Positions 36,912-49,985 of a stretch of DNA of 64,000 bases are shown here, one piece after another (the stretch's first letter is position 1; every line of letters starts with the position of its first letter). The DNA is from Malurus cyaneus samueli (Eukaryota > Chordata > Aves > Passeriformes > Maluridae), in NCBI GenBank assembly GCA_009741485.1, contig CM019214.1:28548746-28612745 (forward strand), in the 5' to 3' direction. Position numbers and translations under genes: made by a program. The notes beneath the pieces are model-generated. The model did not search any database. It saw only the letters and a program-made list of their open reading frames with translations, and had not been told where the DNA came from.

Positions 36912-38689
36912 GAATTTTATGCACCTAATAGAGCCACGTTTCCCCATAAGTCCTGATGGTTTGAGGAGCCACAAGCCCGTGAAGATGACATGCCACAAGT
37001 GCAGCACAGTTACGCACACGCTGGGAACGCATCAGCTGCACTGGCTGGGCAAGAGGAACCTCTAAGAGAGCCTTGGACCATCAACTGAGGGCAAATCTCA
37101 CAGCAAGGCAGGTTGATATTTGTCACAGCAAAGGCAAAAAGCAGTGCTCCTGAGACTATTAGCAAAGTTAATGTTTACAGTAAAATGCTTTTTCATGAAG
37201 AAAGGGGTCAAACCAAGAGCATGGGCTACTGTACTTTCTTTCTTCAGCAGCTGGGGACCAAAACACACTCTTGCCATGTAAATGAGAGGTGAAATAACAG
37301 ACCCTTTTACCCTCTTTTTTGAGCAGACAGGATTAGAGCACAGATTGTGTTGTGAAACAAAGAACAGCTCCACAGGAGCCATGACTCTTTCTATGAATCA
37401 TTCTGTTTTCCCTCTCCCCTTCCATATATCTGGAATTTTTTTTTCTGTATTTTTTCTTAAAGCTAAATATCTTCTAGATGGGAATGCCATGCTAACTGAA
37501 TGGCTAGACTTAAAAATGGCTTAAGTTGGCCATTTATTAGCTACAATTTTATTTAATAAGTAGTGACTGAAAACGGTTATTTGTCTTCCTACTTGGAGAC
37601 AGAAAATATGCTTTAACCATAAGCATATGCATTGTCAAAAATATAAACATATCCTTCCCCTAAAGTGGCAAATAGAAATAAAAGTCATAATCCACCTCCA
37701 ATATCAGTACAGAAATTAAGGTGGAGGGCCTGGAGAGATGGGGTATATGTTTTTTTGCATAATGTTGTGTCAACAACAGCTTTGTGTGAAGAGAAGTTAT
37801 ATATGGAGCCAAGGTGAAATTCACAGGAACTGTTGTGGAGAACCTGAAATATACAACAGAAAAAAAATCAAAGATTTGGGGTTAAAAGGTTGCACCACAT
37901 TTAGAAATCAAAGAAAAGAAGCTACTGCAGTTATTTCATGCTGATACTGGTGGAGAAAGGATTACAGATGTATCTAAGGACTGCTTGGGGGGCATTAATG
38001 GACATTGTTTCTCTCTAACTCTTGTGAAATATTCCCTGATATGCTTTAAAGTGAGTACTTCTTTTTGTACACCTGAGGTGCTCAGTTCATATTCCCAAGG
38101 GCCAGTTTTGCTCCTCGGAGCAAAGCAGGAGCAGTTATGAGCGTGTCCTGACTGGAGGAGCTTTTTTGGTCTAACATCCAATGATTTACAAAATCTTTTT
38201 TTTCCTGACCTTGTCTCCTGGGAACAGGGACACAGCAGTCAGATAGCATAGAAAGATAACTTAAAGCAAGAAAAACGTTATCTAGCTGCTGTAGCCTGCT
38301 CTTTCTCTCCTGAAATGCTCAGTGGTTGGCGGCAATCTAGCCCAAAGCACATTCACTTACAGTAACACCGACAGATATTATGTGTCACATATCACTTTGC
38401 AGTAATTTCCTGTACTCAGCAATTATTTCATTAATGTTTTGTTTAAAGTCTAAAAAAATGCCTAACTGAACAAATGTGATTTTTCATGCATATAAGTAGT
38501 TTTAGGAAGCTATGGCATTTTTTAATAGAAGGTGATGCTTTGGGAGAGCGTTGCAGGGTGAGTACCTGTTACAGATATTATTGCTGCGTTTGTGTTCATT
38601 AAAATGTGAAAAGGTAATGTTTGAATGCATACATATATACCAAGTATTTTTCTGGGAAAGTATATTACTCAAATTATTCTTCCTGACTT
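36912..38689. other. Intergenic, no gene seen
   Basis: Unique AT-rich sequence between two CR1 fragments, with no recognised coding exon or RNA gene. Confidence 0.5.
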
Positions 38690-39125
38690 AAAGAATCACA
38701 GGATCATTTAGGTTGGAAAATATATTCAAGTCAACAAGTCCAACTGTTAACCCAGAACCACCGAGTCCACAATTAAGCCATGTCCCCAAGTGCCACATTT
38801 GCACATCTTTCCAATACCCCCAGTGATGGTCACTCCACCCTTTCCCTGGGCAGCTGTTGCAATGATTGGTAAACCTTCCAGTGAAGGTGATTTTCCTGAC
38901 ATGAAACCTAAACTTCCACTGGAACAACTTGAGGCTGTTTCCTCTTGTTGTATCACGTTTTTCTTGGGAGAAGAGACCAACACCCAGCTCACTGCTGCTT
39001 CCTTTCAGGTACCTGTAGAGAGTGACAAGGTTCCCCCTGAGCCTCCTTTTCTCAGGTTGAACATCCCCAGCTCCCTCAGCTGCTCCTCACAGCATTTGTG
39101 CTCCACACCCTTCTCCAGCTTCCAG
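38690..39125 (-). mobile_element. CR1 LINE 3' fragment, inverted
   Basis: Reads in reverse as the CR1 3' end: AGAATCACAGGATCATTTAGG at its 3' side (38692 onward), then the complement of the conserved GAGAAAAGGAGGCTCAGGGG block near 39040-39060. About 430 bases, minus orientation, 5'-truncated at about 39125 where a GA-rich tract (39121-39200) begins. Confidence 0.92.
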
Positions 39126-39200
39126 AAGGAAAGAGGAAAAGAAGGAAAGGGAGGAGAGGTGAGGAGAAGAAAAGGAAATGAAGAAGGAAGAAAGATCTAA
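39121..39200. repeat. Purine-rich (GA) low-complexity tract
   Basis: Almost pure A/G on the plus strand, directly abutting the truncated end of the inverted CR1 fragment. Confidence 0.8.
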
Positions 39201-42200
39201 CACATTCATCAGTGAATGCAAGCTTTGAAAGAACCTGAGGACTGGTCACAGGAAAAACACAAAGCAGCTACAGCTTTGTGTAGGAGATGCAGTCACAAAC
39301 AAGACACTCAACTCATCAAAAGACATTCTTGCATTTCTACTTCTTTCAGAAGTGCTTACACTTCTGAAGTACCATCTCCAGAAGAAAACAGGTTTTTCCT
39401 TTTAGTAAGTACACAGCACATCAAGGCTGAACAATTTGTTAATGTGAACGTTTGAGAGAAGAGCGATTATGGCAATAAAGGTTCTGACACATCAATTAAA
39501 GTGGTTGGGTTACACTAAAAGAATATTGTGAAACCAACGTGTGCTCAACTTTGTAGACAAAATCCGTATGATTTTGGGGGTAGGGCATTGGGGGGGTGGC
39601 TTTGTGATCACACAATGAAGGACTGTGAGGGTCGGAGCACACCTGGGTTAGCACGAGATTTGTTGCTGGTTTTGTGAATGCAGGTTTAACTGCACACACA
39701 GCCCCAGGAAGCTCGTGTTCCCGGGGAGATTGGGGACAGAAGCTTTGCTGTTATGTGCTTTTAACAGTTTTACTAAGAAAATCTAGTGAGGGTTTTTGGA
39801 CAGGAAAATTGCAGGATTTAGCTGGCATTTGAGGAATCTTTGGATCCCTAGTTAATTATGATCTGCTTTGTTACAGGAGCAGAAACTGTGCTAGAGAAAA
39901 GGAGAAAGTTCATGTCTTGAAGAGTATGCACTGATATTATTGTTTTATTTGTATTCTTCTCCTTAAAAGTGGCCACTGTTTACTAAGTATCCACGATAAA
40001 TCCAAACAGTGGGATGGAGACCAAGACTGACTAAGTGAAACCTGCCCTAAGCGCGCACCCAAGAGATAAGCTGAAATCAATTTGTCCTACAGAGGTAGGT
40101 GGTTATACATCAAAGCTGAGAAAAACCTCACTGGAAGCCACAGGAGCACTTTCAAGCAGGAAAACTGGGGGTTGCCTACGGCATATGCCCTTGCTACTGG
40201 AGAGTGTGTGTATGTGTGTGCATAGCTGTGAGTCATGGAGAGACAGAGAGTGGAGGAGAGAGATCAAGAGAAAGGGGGAAAGGAAAAAAGGAAGAAAAAA
40301 GAAATCACTAGAGACACGCAGATGCAAAAGCACAATGGTTGTATAAAATTATTTTGAGCTTTTCGTACAGCTTACATAATTCTCAAGTAGAAGAAAATAA
40401 AGCTGTAATTTATGCAGTTCTCCCTAGTAAGTAAAAAAAAAAAAGTTATTTTTACAACTCCTTATATTGGTTTTATTTTTAGAACACTTTCTAAAACAAG
40501 TGGAGAATTCAATCCTACTCTCTGAGGCATGTCAATTTGTGCCCACATAGTCGATGGAGAGATTGAACCCTAAGTGCAGATCATGACATTCTGCTGTGAT
40601 AAAAGCTGTTTCTGTTTGCTTTAACTCTCATGCATAGTGGCAAATGCCACCTGTGACACACTGGTATAAGTACAACTGTGTCTATTGCATTCAGTGATTG
40701 CAATATGCTCAAGTTGTTTCTGAAAGTTATCTGACTCTCTCTACTCAGCTAAATTAATTCTCTTTGAGTGTTTTAACAGAGGAGAAAGTAGTCAAGTTAT
40801 AGACAAAAATAAATTTCATTTGCCAGGAGTTTTTTCAAAGTATGATACCAATTAACAAAATAATAGCACAAATCAAGAAAAAAACAGTCTATGAACTACT
40901 TTGGAATGTGTTTCTTTCTAACCCTGTTTAGGAAAAGCCTTGAATTTTTGTTTAGATCCTCCTTAATCATGCCTGTAGGCGCCGCTTAATCAGTGCTATG
41001 GTAAACAGCCATTCTCCCAATCACTGCCCTCCATGTTTTCATGCATTTTAGGACATGTGGATATTAACAATCCAGACCTGGACAGAAAAGTATCCTTCAG
41101 TCTACTCTTTTAACTGCCTCCCAGATACCAGCATCTCTTTGTACTCTCAAATGAACTTGTTTCTACTATTACTTAAGCCACTATGGCTATGAAAGCAGAA
41201 CCAGAAACTGCCAGAACCATCTAAATCAATGAAAATCTATTGGTCAATAAACCTAAATATATTAGTATGTTATCTTTCCAGAGATAAGGGTTGTGAGATT
41301 GTTATGCTACCAGTGGTGTATTTTTTTTTGTGAGAGCCCGGAGTGGGAAGCACGGCAGCAGACGGCCTTCCCATGACAACTTGTGCAACTTTTCCAAGAA
41401 TCCCTTCATCTTCCAGATGCCTCCTGCTTCAGAAAGCTCTTCACAACCTTGGACATCTCAAGGAAGCCTTCATACCTGTTTTTTGTTGACTTTGGTTGCC
41501 ACCAGAGCTGTTATTTATTGATCAGTTTTTCAGAAAGGGAGCCAGCTGCCGTGTTTGCCTGGCTGAGGTTCTGGTCTCTGTGCCTGCTCATGTATTGAGA
41601 ATTACATGGCAGGAACAAATCCCCTTCTTCTCTAGCCATGCTGGCTGTCCAGGTCCCTGTCTGCCAGAAGGATGAAGAACTGTCAGGTTCCAGCTCCAAA
41701 AATCCTTCCCTCTCCCTCCTCTGTGCTGCAGCCCACGCTGGCCTAGTTTTGAATCAAGCTGGAAAATGGGTATAAGCAGCTAAAATTTCCTTCCTGTGTA
41801 AGGCAATATGCCCTTTCTAATATTAATATCTAGAGGATCCCCAGATCTTTAGCAATTTAATAAATCCAGATGAATATTAAAAAATTGTGAGGATTGACCA
41901 GCCCTCTAATAATAATGACAAAAAATAAGTGAAAATGTCTGTTAAAAATTTGCCAAGAAACTACTTTTGTCCTCGGGCAATATTTTATTGCTCTGCTTGC
42001 ATGCCTGGGTGTGTTTCCTTCTGAGCTGGCTATATAGTTCTACAAATACAATGCATATGCACATAAGCATTATCTATATAGCTCTTGTTTGCCAAACCTG
42101 AAGTAATTTATGTAATTATACACATAATGTATTTTATCCAAATACACAAAGAATATTTTTTTTCTAAATGCCACTTAGTATCTAGATTTAACTTAAACCA

Positions 42201-42399
42201 CTACTTAGTCTATCTTCCTTAATAGGATACTAAAAAGGAATTTTATGACAACATTATCAGTAGCATTTTGCTGATAATTAGAATAACAATAATAATACTG
42301 AGATATTTTTTCAGTAATAATGGTGTTATTAATGAGATTTTTATGAAAGACAGACTTCTTTAGTATAATTATGAAAATTGATCTTTTTCATTTTACTTA
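39201..42399. other. Intergenic desert, no gene seen
   Basis: Unique sequence with a TG-plus-GA low-complexity patch at 40200-40310. No gene or transposon was recognised. Confidence 0.5.
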
Positions 42400-42830
42400 T
42401 TCACTGAAATCAGATAAGTGGCTTAACTACATGTATTATTTCTAATAAATATTCAAAAGAATGCATTTAAACAAGGCACCTCATTCTATTCTTGCTCATA
42501 TTCCTTGCATTTAAATAAAAGTGTAATTGCTCTGCTTTTTTAAACTGCTAGTTTGGATTAGCTGTCTAACCTGTACAGTGTAGCTGTTTTCTGTTTGCAT
42601 TTTTAATAGCTTTATTACCATTTGGTGAAGCCTTAATTTCTCACTCCCTTGAAGAGTCCTGCCTTTAAGTCAGCTCTACAATTTAACCAGCAATAATCTG
42701 TCAAGATAAGATAAAGACCTACACCAGATGAAATGCAGTATTTTTGTGTAGCATTCTGTCATTGTTAAAGGAAAGATCTGAGTATGTCAAAATGTAACAC
42801 CTGAAAGTTTAATAAACTTTGTAGCATAAT
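42400..42830. promoter_or_regulatory. Candidate AT-rich conserved non-coding element
   Basis: Repeat-free AT-rich DNA with TTTGCATTTTTAATAG, GATTAGC, CAATAATC and CATTGTTAAAG cores in about 300 bases (octamer-like, homeodomain and SOX-like). It could be a neural enhancer relic or chance in AT-rich sequence. Confidence 0.22.
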
Positions 42831-43641
42831 TTTACAGTTCACATTTTAAAATAAATTGTTCTAGAATACATTAGCTTGTTCACTAGTGAAATCAGTTAAA
42901 TATCTATATAAATATGTTTGGGTGAAGGGAGCCAGCAGTTTCTCAACAAGGATAAAAGTTCTTTCAGTTTTCAAGCCTCAGATTAAGTCACTTCTGAAAA
43001 TCCTTGCTTCAATTCATTTCTATTAACTCCGCAGTTTCCCCTTAGTTCCTTCATAATATTTGGCCTTAACATCACTGCAGAGGTTCATTCAATATTACAA
43101 ACATTCTTTTTTTCAGAGTTGCTAATACTGAGGCAATTGAAGTGAAGTGTGCTTAACTCCTTGCTTTCAGGACTTGTGCTGGTCTGAGAATATTCCTGTT
43201 TCTTTTCACATTCCTGTTTCACTTATTCATAGAATTTTTTTTTTTTTTTTTAATATATGAAGATGAGATCCTAAATCCATGTTAGGGTTAAATAGTAACT
43301 GAACCATGTCAGGTATGTATGAAATAATATAGGACAGAAGAATGAAGAATGAGTTTCTCAGTTCTACCTTGCTATTCCACGTGCAAATGGGCATTAATGC
43401 ATTTCATTTACCAGGCATATTCAATGCAAATGGCAGAAGCACAGGGTCTGTGAGCTACTCCTGAGTGTGTGAGAGTAGAAACAGGATCAGGTGCATGGCT
43501 GGTGAGGGAAAACAAAAGCACTGGGCATGGGACTTTTAGGGCAGCCTTCTATTCAAATCCTGTGTCCCTCTCCCCTCTGGACAGCTTGGTCTGTGCTGTG
43601 ATCTTTCTCTGATCAACCCAGGAAGGGAGACTCCCCAGGAA

Positions 43642-43700
43642 GGGACAGTTCTGTATTGCTCACATGAGAAAGTCCCATACAATGTGGTCTTTCCAGGAAA
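43642..43700 (+). repeat. Dispersed 59-base repeat, copy 1
   Basis: Matches 44421-44479 in the same orientation at 54 of 59 bases. The 12-mer GGGCATGGGACT also occurs in both neighbourhoods, at 43522 and 44413, so the two may be fragments of one unidentified interspersed repeat. Confidence 0.75.
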
Positions 43701-44420
43701 CCTTAGGATTTTGCACCAAATATTTTAGATATATGTCTATTTTTAGTAATTGAAATCTTATGAATACTTTTTACCTCCCCCCTCCCCCCCAAATAAAAAA
43801 ACTGCAGTAATCTAAAAATTCAGTACTAGTAGCTGTTTGCAGGCACTGAGCTCAGTTCATTTCTTGCCTTCAAGCTGTAGTCTCTTCCTACACTGACCAG
43901 CCGTCCCCTCTGAGGTTAGGTTGAACTCTCCCAGGGCAGCTTTGCTAAATCGCAGACTTCCATTAAATTATTTCATTTTGATGAATCATCATTTTGAAGT
44001 GAAAAACATATCTGATTTGATGCCAAATTTACCAATCTGTTTAACTGCAGTGTTCCATCTTCCTGAGCTACTGCTTGCATGGCTCTGAAGGTTTGGCACC
44101 ATAGATCCTGCATTAATTGCAAATTCTATAGCACAGTATATTTTCATTTCTCACAGCCAGTGATTTAGGAACTGCAGAGACATCATTGAATAGACTTTGA
44201 TTTATGAGAACCAGGCCTGAGACTGCAAAGGTTGTTCATAATTTAGCTCTGCTTTGACATAAACTTGGTGATTCTGAGGGCCGTGGTTGTTAGTTATGAG
44301 ACAAAGAATCTGATTTTCAGAACAAACAGGGAAGATAACTCTGCAATAAAAGCATCTACTCTGTGATTCATGAAACACACTGCTGCCAAAAATTCTGTTC
44401 AGTTTTAAGGATAAGGGCAT

Positions 44421-44479
44421 GGGACTGTTCTGTATTGCTCACATGCGAAAGGCCCAGACAATGTGGTCTTTCCAGAAAA
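44421..44479 (+). repeat. Dispersed 59-base repeat, copy 2
   Basis: Second copy of the segment at 43642-43700, with five substitutions and no indel across 59 bases, about 780 bases away. Confidence 0.75.
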
Positions 44480-47400
44480 AGCACTGAGATATAAACCTCA
44501 CATTTAAGAAATAGGATCACTGAAAATTAGGCTCCAAAGTCCTAATTTTAAAGTCTTAAAAATATTTGTGACTTAAGAGAATTTACCAGCAGTTACTATT
44601 TCATGGAAGGCAGCTCAGTGATAGTCATTATCCCTATTCAATAAACAGTGGTTCTTTTTCTGCATGGGTATTAGGGAGTTGAAAATGGGAACAAACACAG
44701 CTCATGACCAATTCACAACCCAATAGTATACAAAAAATCATGGGAGAGCCTGCAGTGGGCACAGCCCGTAACACATGCTCAATGTCTGTCTGAAACACTC
44801 TATAAGCACAAATCTCCATTGAACAAAGCATGAAATCACTGAGCCTGTACTTGTGCTTCTGGCCTGATCTGTGTCTGAAGGACCTTCTGGAACTGCAAAC
44901 TGATATTCCTATGCTCTGACTCCCTCTGGGAGATAAAGTTCAGAGCAGGGAAAAGGGTTCTTTGGCAGCTCAATTAGACCAGCTCGCAAGGCTACAAAAC
45001 ACATGGGGCTAAAGAGCTTGTCTGCCAGCATCAGGGGCCAGGAGATCAGCAGCTCTTACATGGCAGCTTGAAACAAGATGCAGGATGTCCCCTCTCAGTG
45101 CCCTGCTAAGTGACAGCAGTACTGTGCTGAGGTGCTGATCCCATTAGCATGGTGGGAGGTTACTGCTCCAGCAGCTCTGGCTGTATGAACAATCCTGCAA
45201 TCCTTTGGCACAAAGCAGCCAGGTTAATGCCAGCTGCCAGCTCATCCAGGCTGGCCCAGGCAGCTTTGCCCATGCAACAGCAGCAGCGGTGACCTCCATG
45301 GACAGATTGGTGACGCCCTCCTCTGACACAGCTCTTTCCATAGTATTTAATGACTTTTAACCTGATTATTTTTTCCCTGTCTGAAGTGAGTGATGGACGT
45401 GAGCATCTCTTACTACTAGCAACCCAAGCCTGCATCAGCCTGGGAAAGCATTTATAGAGCATGAACCAAGACAGAAGGAAGGGATGGTGCACTCGACAGA
45501 GCTGAAGCCAACTGCATCCTAACCCACCTAAAAGCCTTCCTGAACTACAACCTCAGAGCTGTCATCTCAAATTGGCCTCAAAGCAAGATCCCAAGTCTCA
45601 TGTATGTGACAACTCTCCACACCAATACAACCTGAATTTAAAACTGGTGTGTGATGGAAACAGATGGACTTTTGAGGTTAATGTAATGCACTCTGTGTTT
45701 CTGCCTCTCATGTAATTTTTTATTTTTTTAAAAATAAAAACACTGCACCACATCTGTGTGATGTGAGACTGTGTGTCAATGAAAGGTGTAAAAAATTATT
45801 CCAGCAAAAGTTTCTGACTGGAATAATCACAGAGAAGCCAAGGGGCTTGTGGTTCTATAACAAGTTCATTCAGAAAATCACAAGGCAGTGTGACAGCTGG
45901 AGTGAGGAAAGACTTGTGGCAATATTTTTTTAAGAATTGCACAATGAAAAAAAGAATAATAAACATTAAAAATATTTTTTGGTTGTATTTTTTTCCTTTT
46001 TTCTTTCCCATGACATAAACAATGGTACTCTGGTCATAAGCCAAAACCTGACAAAGGTCCAAGGTTGAAAAGGGTTTCTTTGAGCCTGTCTTCCTAGTAT
46101 AATTATTGTAGGTTCAGAGGAACCAGATCTGGAGTGTTGTAAAACTCAACACAATGAACTTGACAGACAGCCAGATTTCTGTTTTCAGTCAGTTTAGGGT
46201 TACTATAATCTCATTATTATGCTTGAAAGACGACAAGTAATAGAATCTCAGGTAGCTGTTCTGTCTTTACTCAGCCGCATCTTCTCTTTTATGCCAATTT
46301 CCCTTGATTACCTGAACTAGTGAGGCTCAGTTTTCAACCACTTATCTTCCAGCAATAATCATCTGATCAGCCTTACAAGGTTCTCACTGCACTCAACGGT
46401 TTTAATGGGTCAAGCGTTAAATTAACCCTTTAACCATATCCCAGGAGAATACAAAACTTATTAAAAAACAATTTACTATTCAGTCATTGTTAACTTTGCA
46501 GAGGAGAAGGAGTTCTTTAAACAGATTTGCTTGTTGTTCCATCCACTCATACCTTGTTTTGCTGCATGTTTACCCTTACTAACACATTATATCTTTTTTA
46601 AGCTTCTGCTTAATGAAATATTCTTCTGGTTTCTTACTTCCACAGAAACATAAAATGAAGCCACAGGAAAGGCTGTGTGTATCCTATGTTCTATTTTAAG
46701 GTAACTTCTCATAAATGTTAGATTAATTTTCTTATATATGGAAAAATGTCTGCCAAAGCATGACTCGTGTCAGTCAATGTTGCATCTTGTGCAGAATTGT
46801 GAGGGTGATGAAACTCTTATGGACCCATCTACATAACGGGAAGGGTTTGTAGATCTGGAATGGGAAAGTATTTGTACTGGCTACAGCAGGGAACTAGTCA
46901 AGCAAGAGGTCACTTATTCATGGGGATCTGTGTTGGTGTGTAGGGCAGTCAGCAGCTGGGATGTCACTCCCAGCTTCCCCAGAAGACTCTGGAGTCCCCT
47001 CTGGGACAAGGCTGGAGCCCAAGCAATGCTCTCTGGCATTATACTTCCCAAGAACAGCGCACGGCCAACAGAAGCACATCTTCCAAAGTTGGGGAAACCA
47101 AGGGTTGAGTGAGAGGCTGTGGGTCTAAAGAAGCAGCCTTGCCAAAGCTGCTCCTCCAAGCAGGTCTGTAGGTCAGGGAGATGCACCATCGGGAGGGGCT
47201 TGAGCAAGAGGCAAATGCCATCAGCAACTTTTCTAGACCTCAATTTTCTTGCAAAACTAGGGATCCCTACAAGCAAGAATGGCTTTAGCAGAGCAGGCTA
47301 TCCATTCCACAATAGGGCAAACTCTCTCTTGCAAAGATCCAACAGCAAAAAAGAGATAAGAGTAGAAAGATTTCACGTAAACCAAGGTGAGAAACAGCCT

Positions 47401-48535
47401 CAATTTACTAGTCATTATGAATTCAGGGTGTGATACATCTCAGTTATGCTTCTTACAACAACACATAGTAGAGGAGCCCAGGGTGTAGATCTATCTTTGC
47501 TATCTTCAACCAATTCTTACTCACACAAAATTCTCACTGCTGTTCACAGGGATATTGCCAGAAAATTACTTAAATGAAAGATGGAATTTTTTACAGTGAA
47601 ATCTCATACAACACTTTCATCACCATTAGTTTGTACAATCCCATCTGATCTTTGATGACAACTGTAACTGCTTAAAGGGCTTTACCAGCTCAGGTTAGTA
47701 GTCATCAAAGGAATATCAGGACTATAAAATCTACTGAGCATGTCAGTCATTATATGTCTGCATAAAAATTATGCGGTGATTTCAGTGAGTTTATAATGTA
47801 TCGGTCCTTAACAGCGGATGAATGGATAGAAAGAAGACACAGGGCTTAAACACTAGGTGGTGTGAAGATTTTGGGCACATGGGCTTTCAAGAGGAGTCTA
47901 AGATGAACCCTCAGGCCCTTAAACAGAAGAAGGATGGGTCAGTGATGAGGACATTGAGAGCAGCCATCCTGCTGGGCAGGGCACTGCCAACAGTCAGACA
48001 AGAGAAATGCTGTGGGACTCGGCCCTCTGCAGAACTTCAGGATCTTGCTGTGGTCTGCACTGAGGGTGCCTTGTCTTGAAAGAACTCCCATGGTGTGGTG
48101 TGTTTCTTATGAAAGGGTTATTCTATTCTACACATCACTACTTCTTTTCAAAACACAGATGTTAGAAAAAGAATGGCGATGACTTTTCCATGTCATTCCG
48201 AGTGGGCAGCATCTTCTCTCAGCATCTTTTCTCACAACAACAATGGTCAGGTTGCAAATATTTAGTTTCAGATCTCCTTTCTACAAGTTTTTGAATCATT
48301 AGTCCACAAAAAATATTCCTCAATCAGAAAAAGTTCTATGAAAAGATATTTTCCCCCAGTAATTACCAAGAAAATGTGTGTGCCTGGGGCTTTATATGTG
48401 ATGATGTTTGGGGGTTGCATCTTCGGTCACTTTCTGTGCAATCTCTACTGATAAGTGCCTGACACCAACCAGTATTGTATATATAACAAAGATGGGACTT
48501 CCCTGAAGAAACAATGGAAATATAAAATTAGATGT

Positions 48536-48562
48536 TAAAAAGAAAAAAAAAAAAAAAAAAAA
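48536..48562. repeat. Poly(A) tract
   Basis: A-run interrupted by one G, giving 20 consecutive A at 48543-48562. No adjacent retroelement body was recognised. Confidence 0.9.
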
Positions 48563-49044
48563 GCACAAATGCCAAATGAAACTGAAAAGAAAAGGCAAGA
48601 TGCACTTTTCAAACATAGGCACACAGTGCCACTTCATTTTCCCTGGTCTTTGCAAAATAACTATAAACATTTCTGTACAGGCAACTGAATCCTACACCTT
48701 GATTGCTTTGCCTTTGATATCAGAGGTAGATTTAAAAAAAAATTAAATTAATACCTTTTTAATTTTCCATTAGTTTCCATTTGAGAAAAAAAATAGTTTC
48801 TTTTTCATCATCCTCTACATTCAGACTTATTTCTGCAGATCATTCTCCAAAAAAATGAGCACATTTCTGTAAGATGAGCAGGGAGTAGATGTTTTTATGG
48901 TGTCCACATCTGTATATGAAAGAAAAGGAAAATAGGAATGTGAACTTCAAACTAGTTCTGAAGACATATAAAATCTGTTTAAATGTGAAAGGAAAACCAG
49001 ATAATTTCTATTTATGGAAATGAACATATGAATGATTAATAAAG

Positions 49045-49413
49045 AGAAAGGGCAGATTGTTGAGCCTTGAGAAGAGAAGACCCCAGGGAGGTGTTATAGC
49101 AGCCTCCAGTAAAGCCCTAAAGAGAGCTTACAAGAAGGCCACAAGAAGAGAGACATTTTACAAGGACATGTGATGATAGGGGAAGAAGGAGGAGAGGTTT
49201 TGATTAGGTATTACAAAGAAATTTTTTACTCTAAGGGTGAATCGACATTGGAAAAGGTTGTCACAGTAGTTGTGGATGCCCCATTCCTGGTTCAAGGCCA
49301 GGTTGGATGAGACTCCAGGCAACCTGGTCTAGTGAAAGATCCCCTGTCCACAGGAGGGTGATTGGAACTGGATGATCTTAAACGTCCCTTACAACCTAAA
49401 CATTCTATGATTC
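49045..49413 (+). mobile_element. CR1 LINE 3' end fragment
   Basis: Begins at the conserved GAGCCTTGAGAAGAGAAGACC block. It continues through GATTAGGTATTACAAAGAAATT, the GGCCAGGTTGGATGAGACT segment and CAACCTAAACATTCTATGATTCTG, the diagnostic CR1 3' terminus. Plus orientation, non-coding remnant. Confidence 0.95.
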
Positions 49414-49777
49414 TGTTTCTGAACAAACACACTTCAATATAAGCAGATGATACACAAAAATCATATGTAACTTCTCCTCAATGGGCTGATGCATTCCCAA
49501 GCTTTCTGGAAAATTCTTGGGAGCATCTTATCCGATGTGTACACTCTGTATTCATCTGACCTGAAAACTCCCTCTGTAGACAACAGGAAAAGACACATCT
49601 ATGGACCATTTTCTCTGCATAATTTTAAATACGTATTTTGAAGGTCTCCTTTTGAGATAACCTGTGCTCATGAAGATTGTGAAAAAGGGAGAAAGTCACA
49701 AAATATTTGTAGGTCCTTGGTCATGTCAGACTGTGGAATTAGCAACATGCCAACTACGTTCAAAACACCCTTTCAGT
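49414..49777. other. Intergenic spacer between CR1 fragments
   Basis: Unique AT-rich sequence with nothing recognised. Confidence 0.5.
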
Positions 49778-49985
49778 CATATAATCAGAGAATAGTTTTG
49801 GTTGGAAGGCACCTCTACACTCCAATCCCCTACAATGAACAGGAACATCTTCAGCTTGATCAGGTTGCTCAGAGCCCCATCCAACCTGACCTTGAATGTT
49901 TCCAGGGACAGGGCATCCACACCTCCCTGGGCAAACTGTGTCCCTGTTTTCCATCTTCAATGTCAGAGTCTGCTTTTCAGTAAAA
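49778..49985 (-). mobile_element. CR1 LINE 3' end fragment, inverted
   Basis: Reverse complement of a CR1 tail: TTTTGGTTGGAAGGCACCTC, CAGAGCCCCATCCAACCTGA and ACACCTCCCTGGGCAA are the inverted forms of the conserved CR1 3' blocks. About 200 bases, minus orientation. Confidence 0.93.

Larger units (their letters stand above)
42831..49044. other. Intergenic desert, no gene seen
   Basis: Unique sequence apart from a related 59-base pair of segments (43642-43700 and 44421-44479), a T-run at 43237-43251 and an A-run at 48536-48562. ORFs here are short and show no family motif. Confidence 0.5.
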
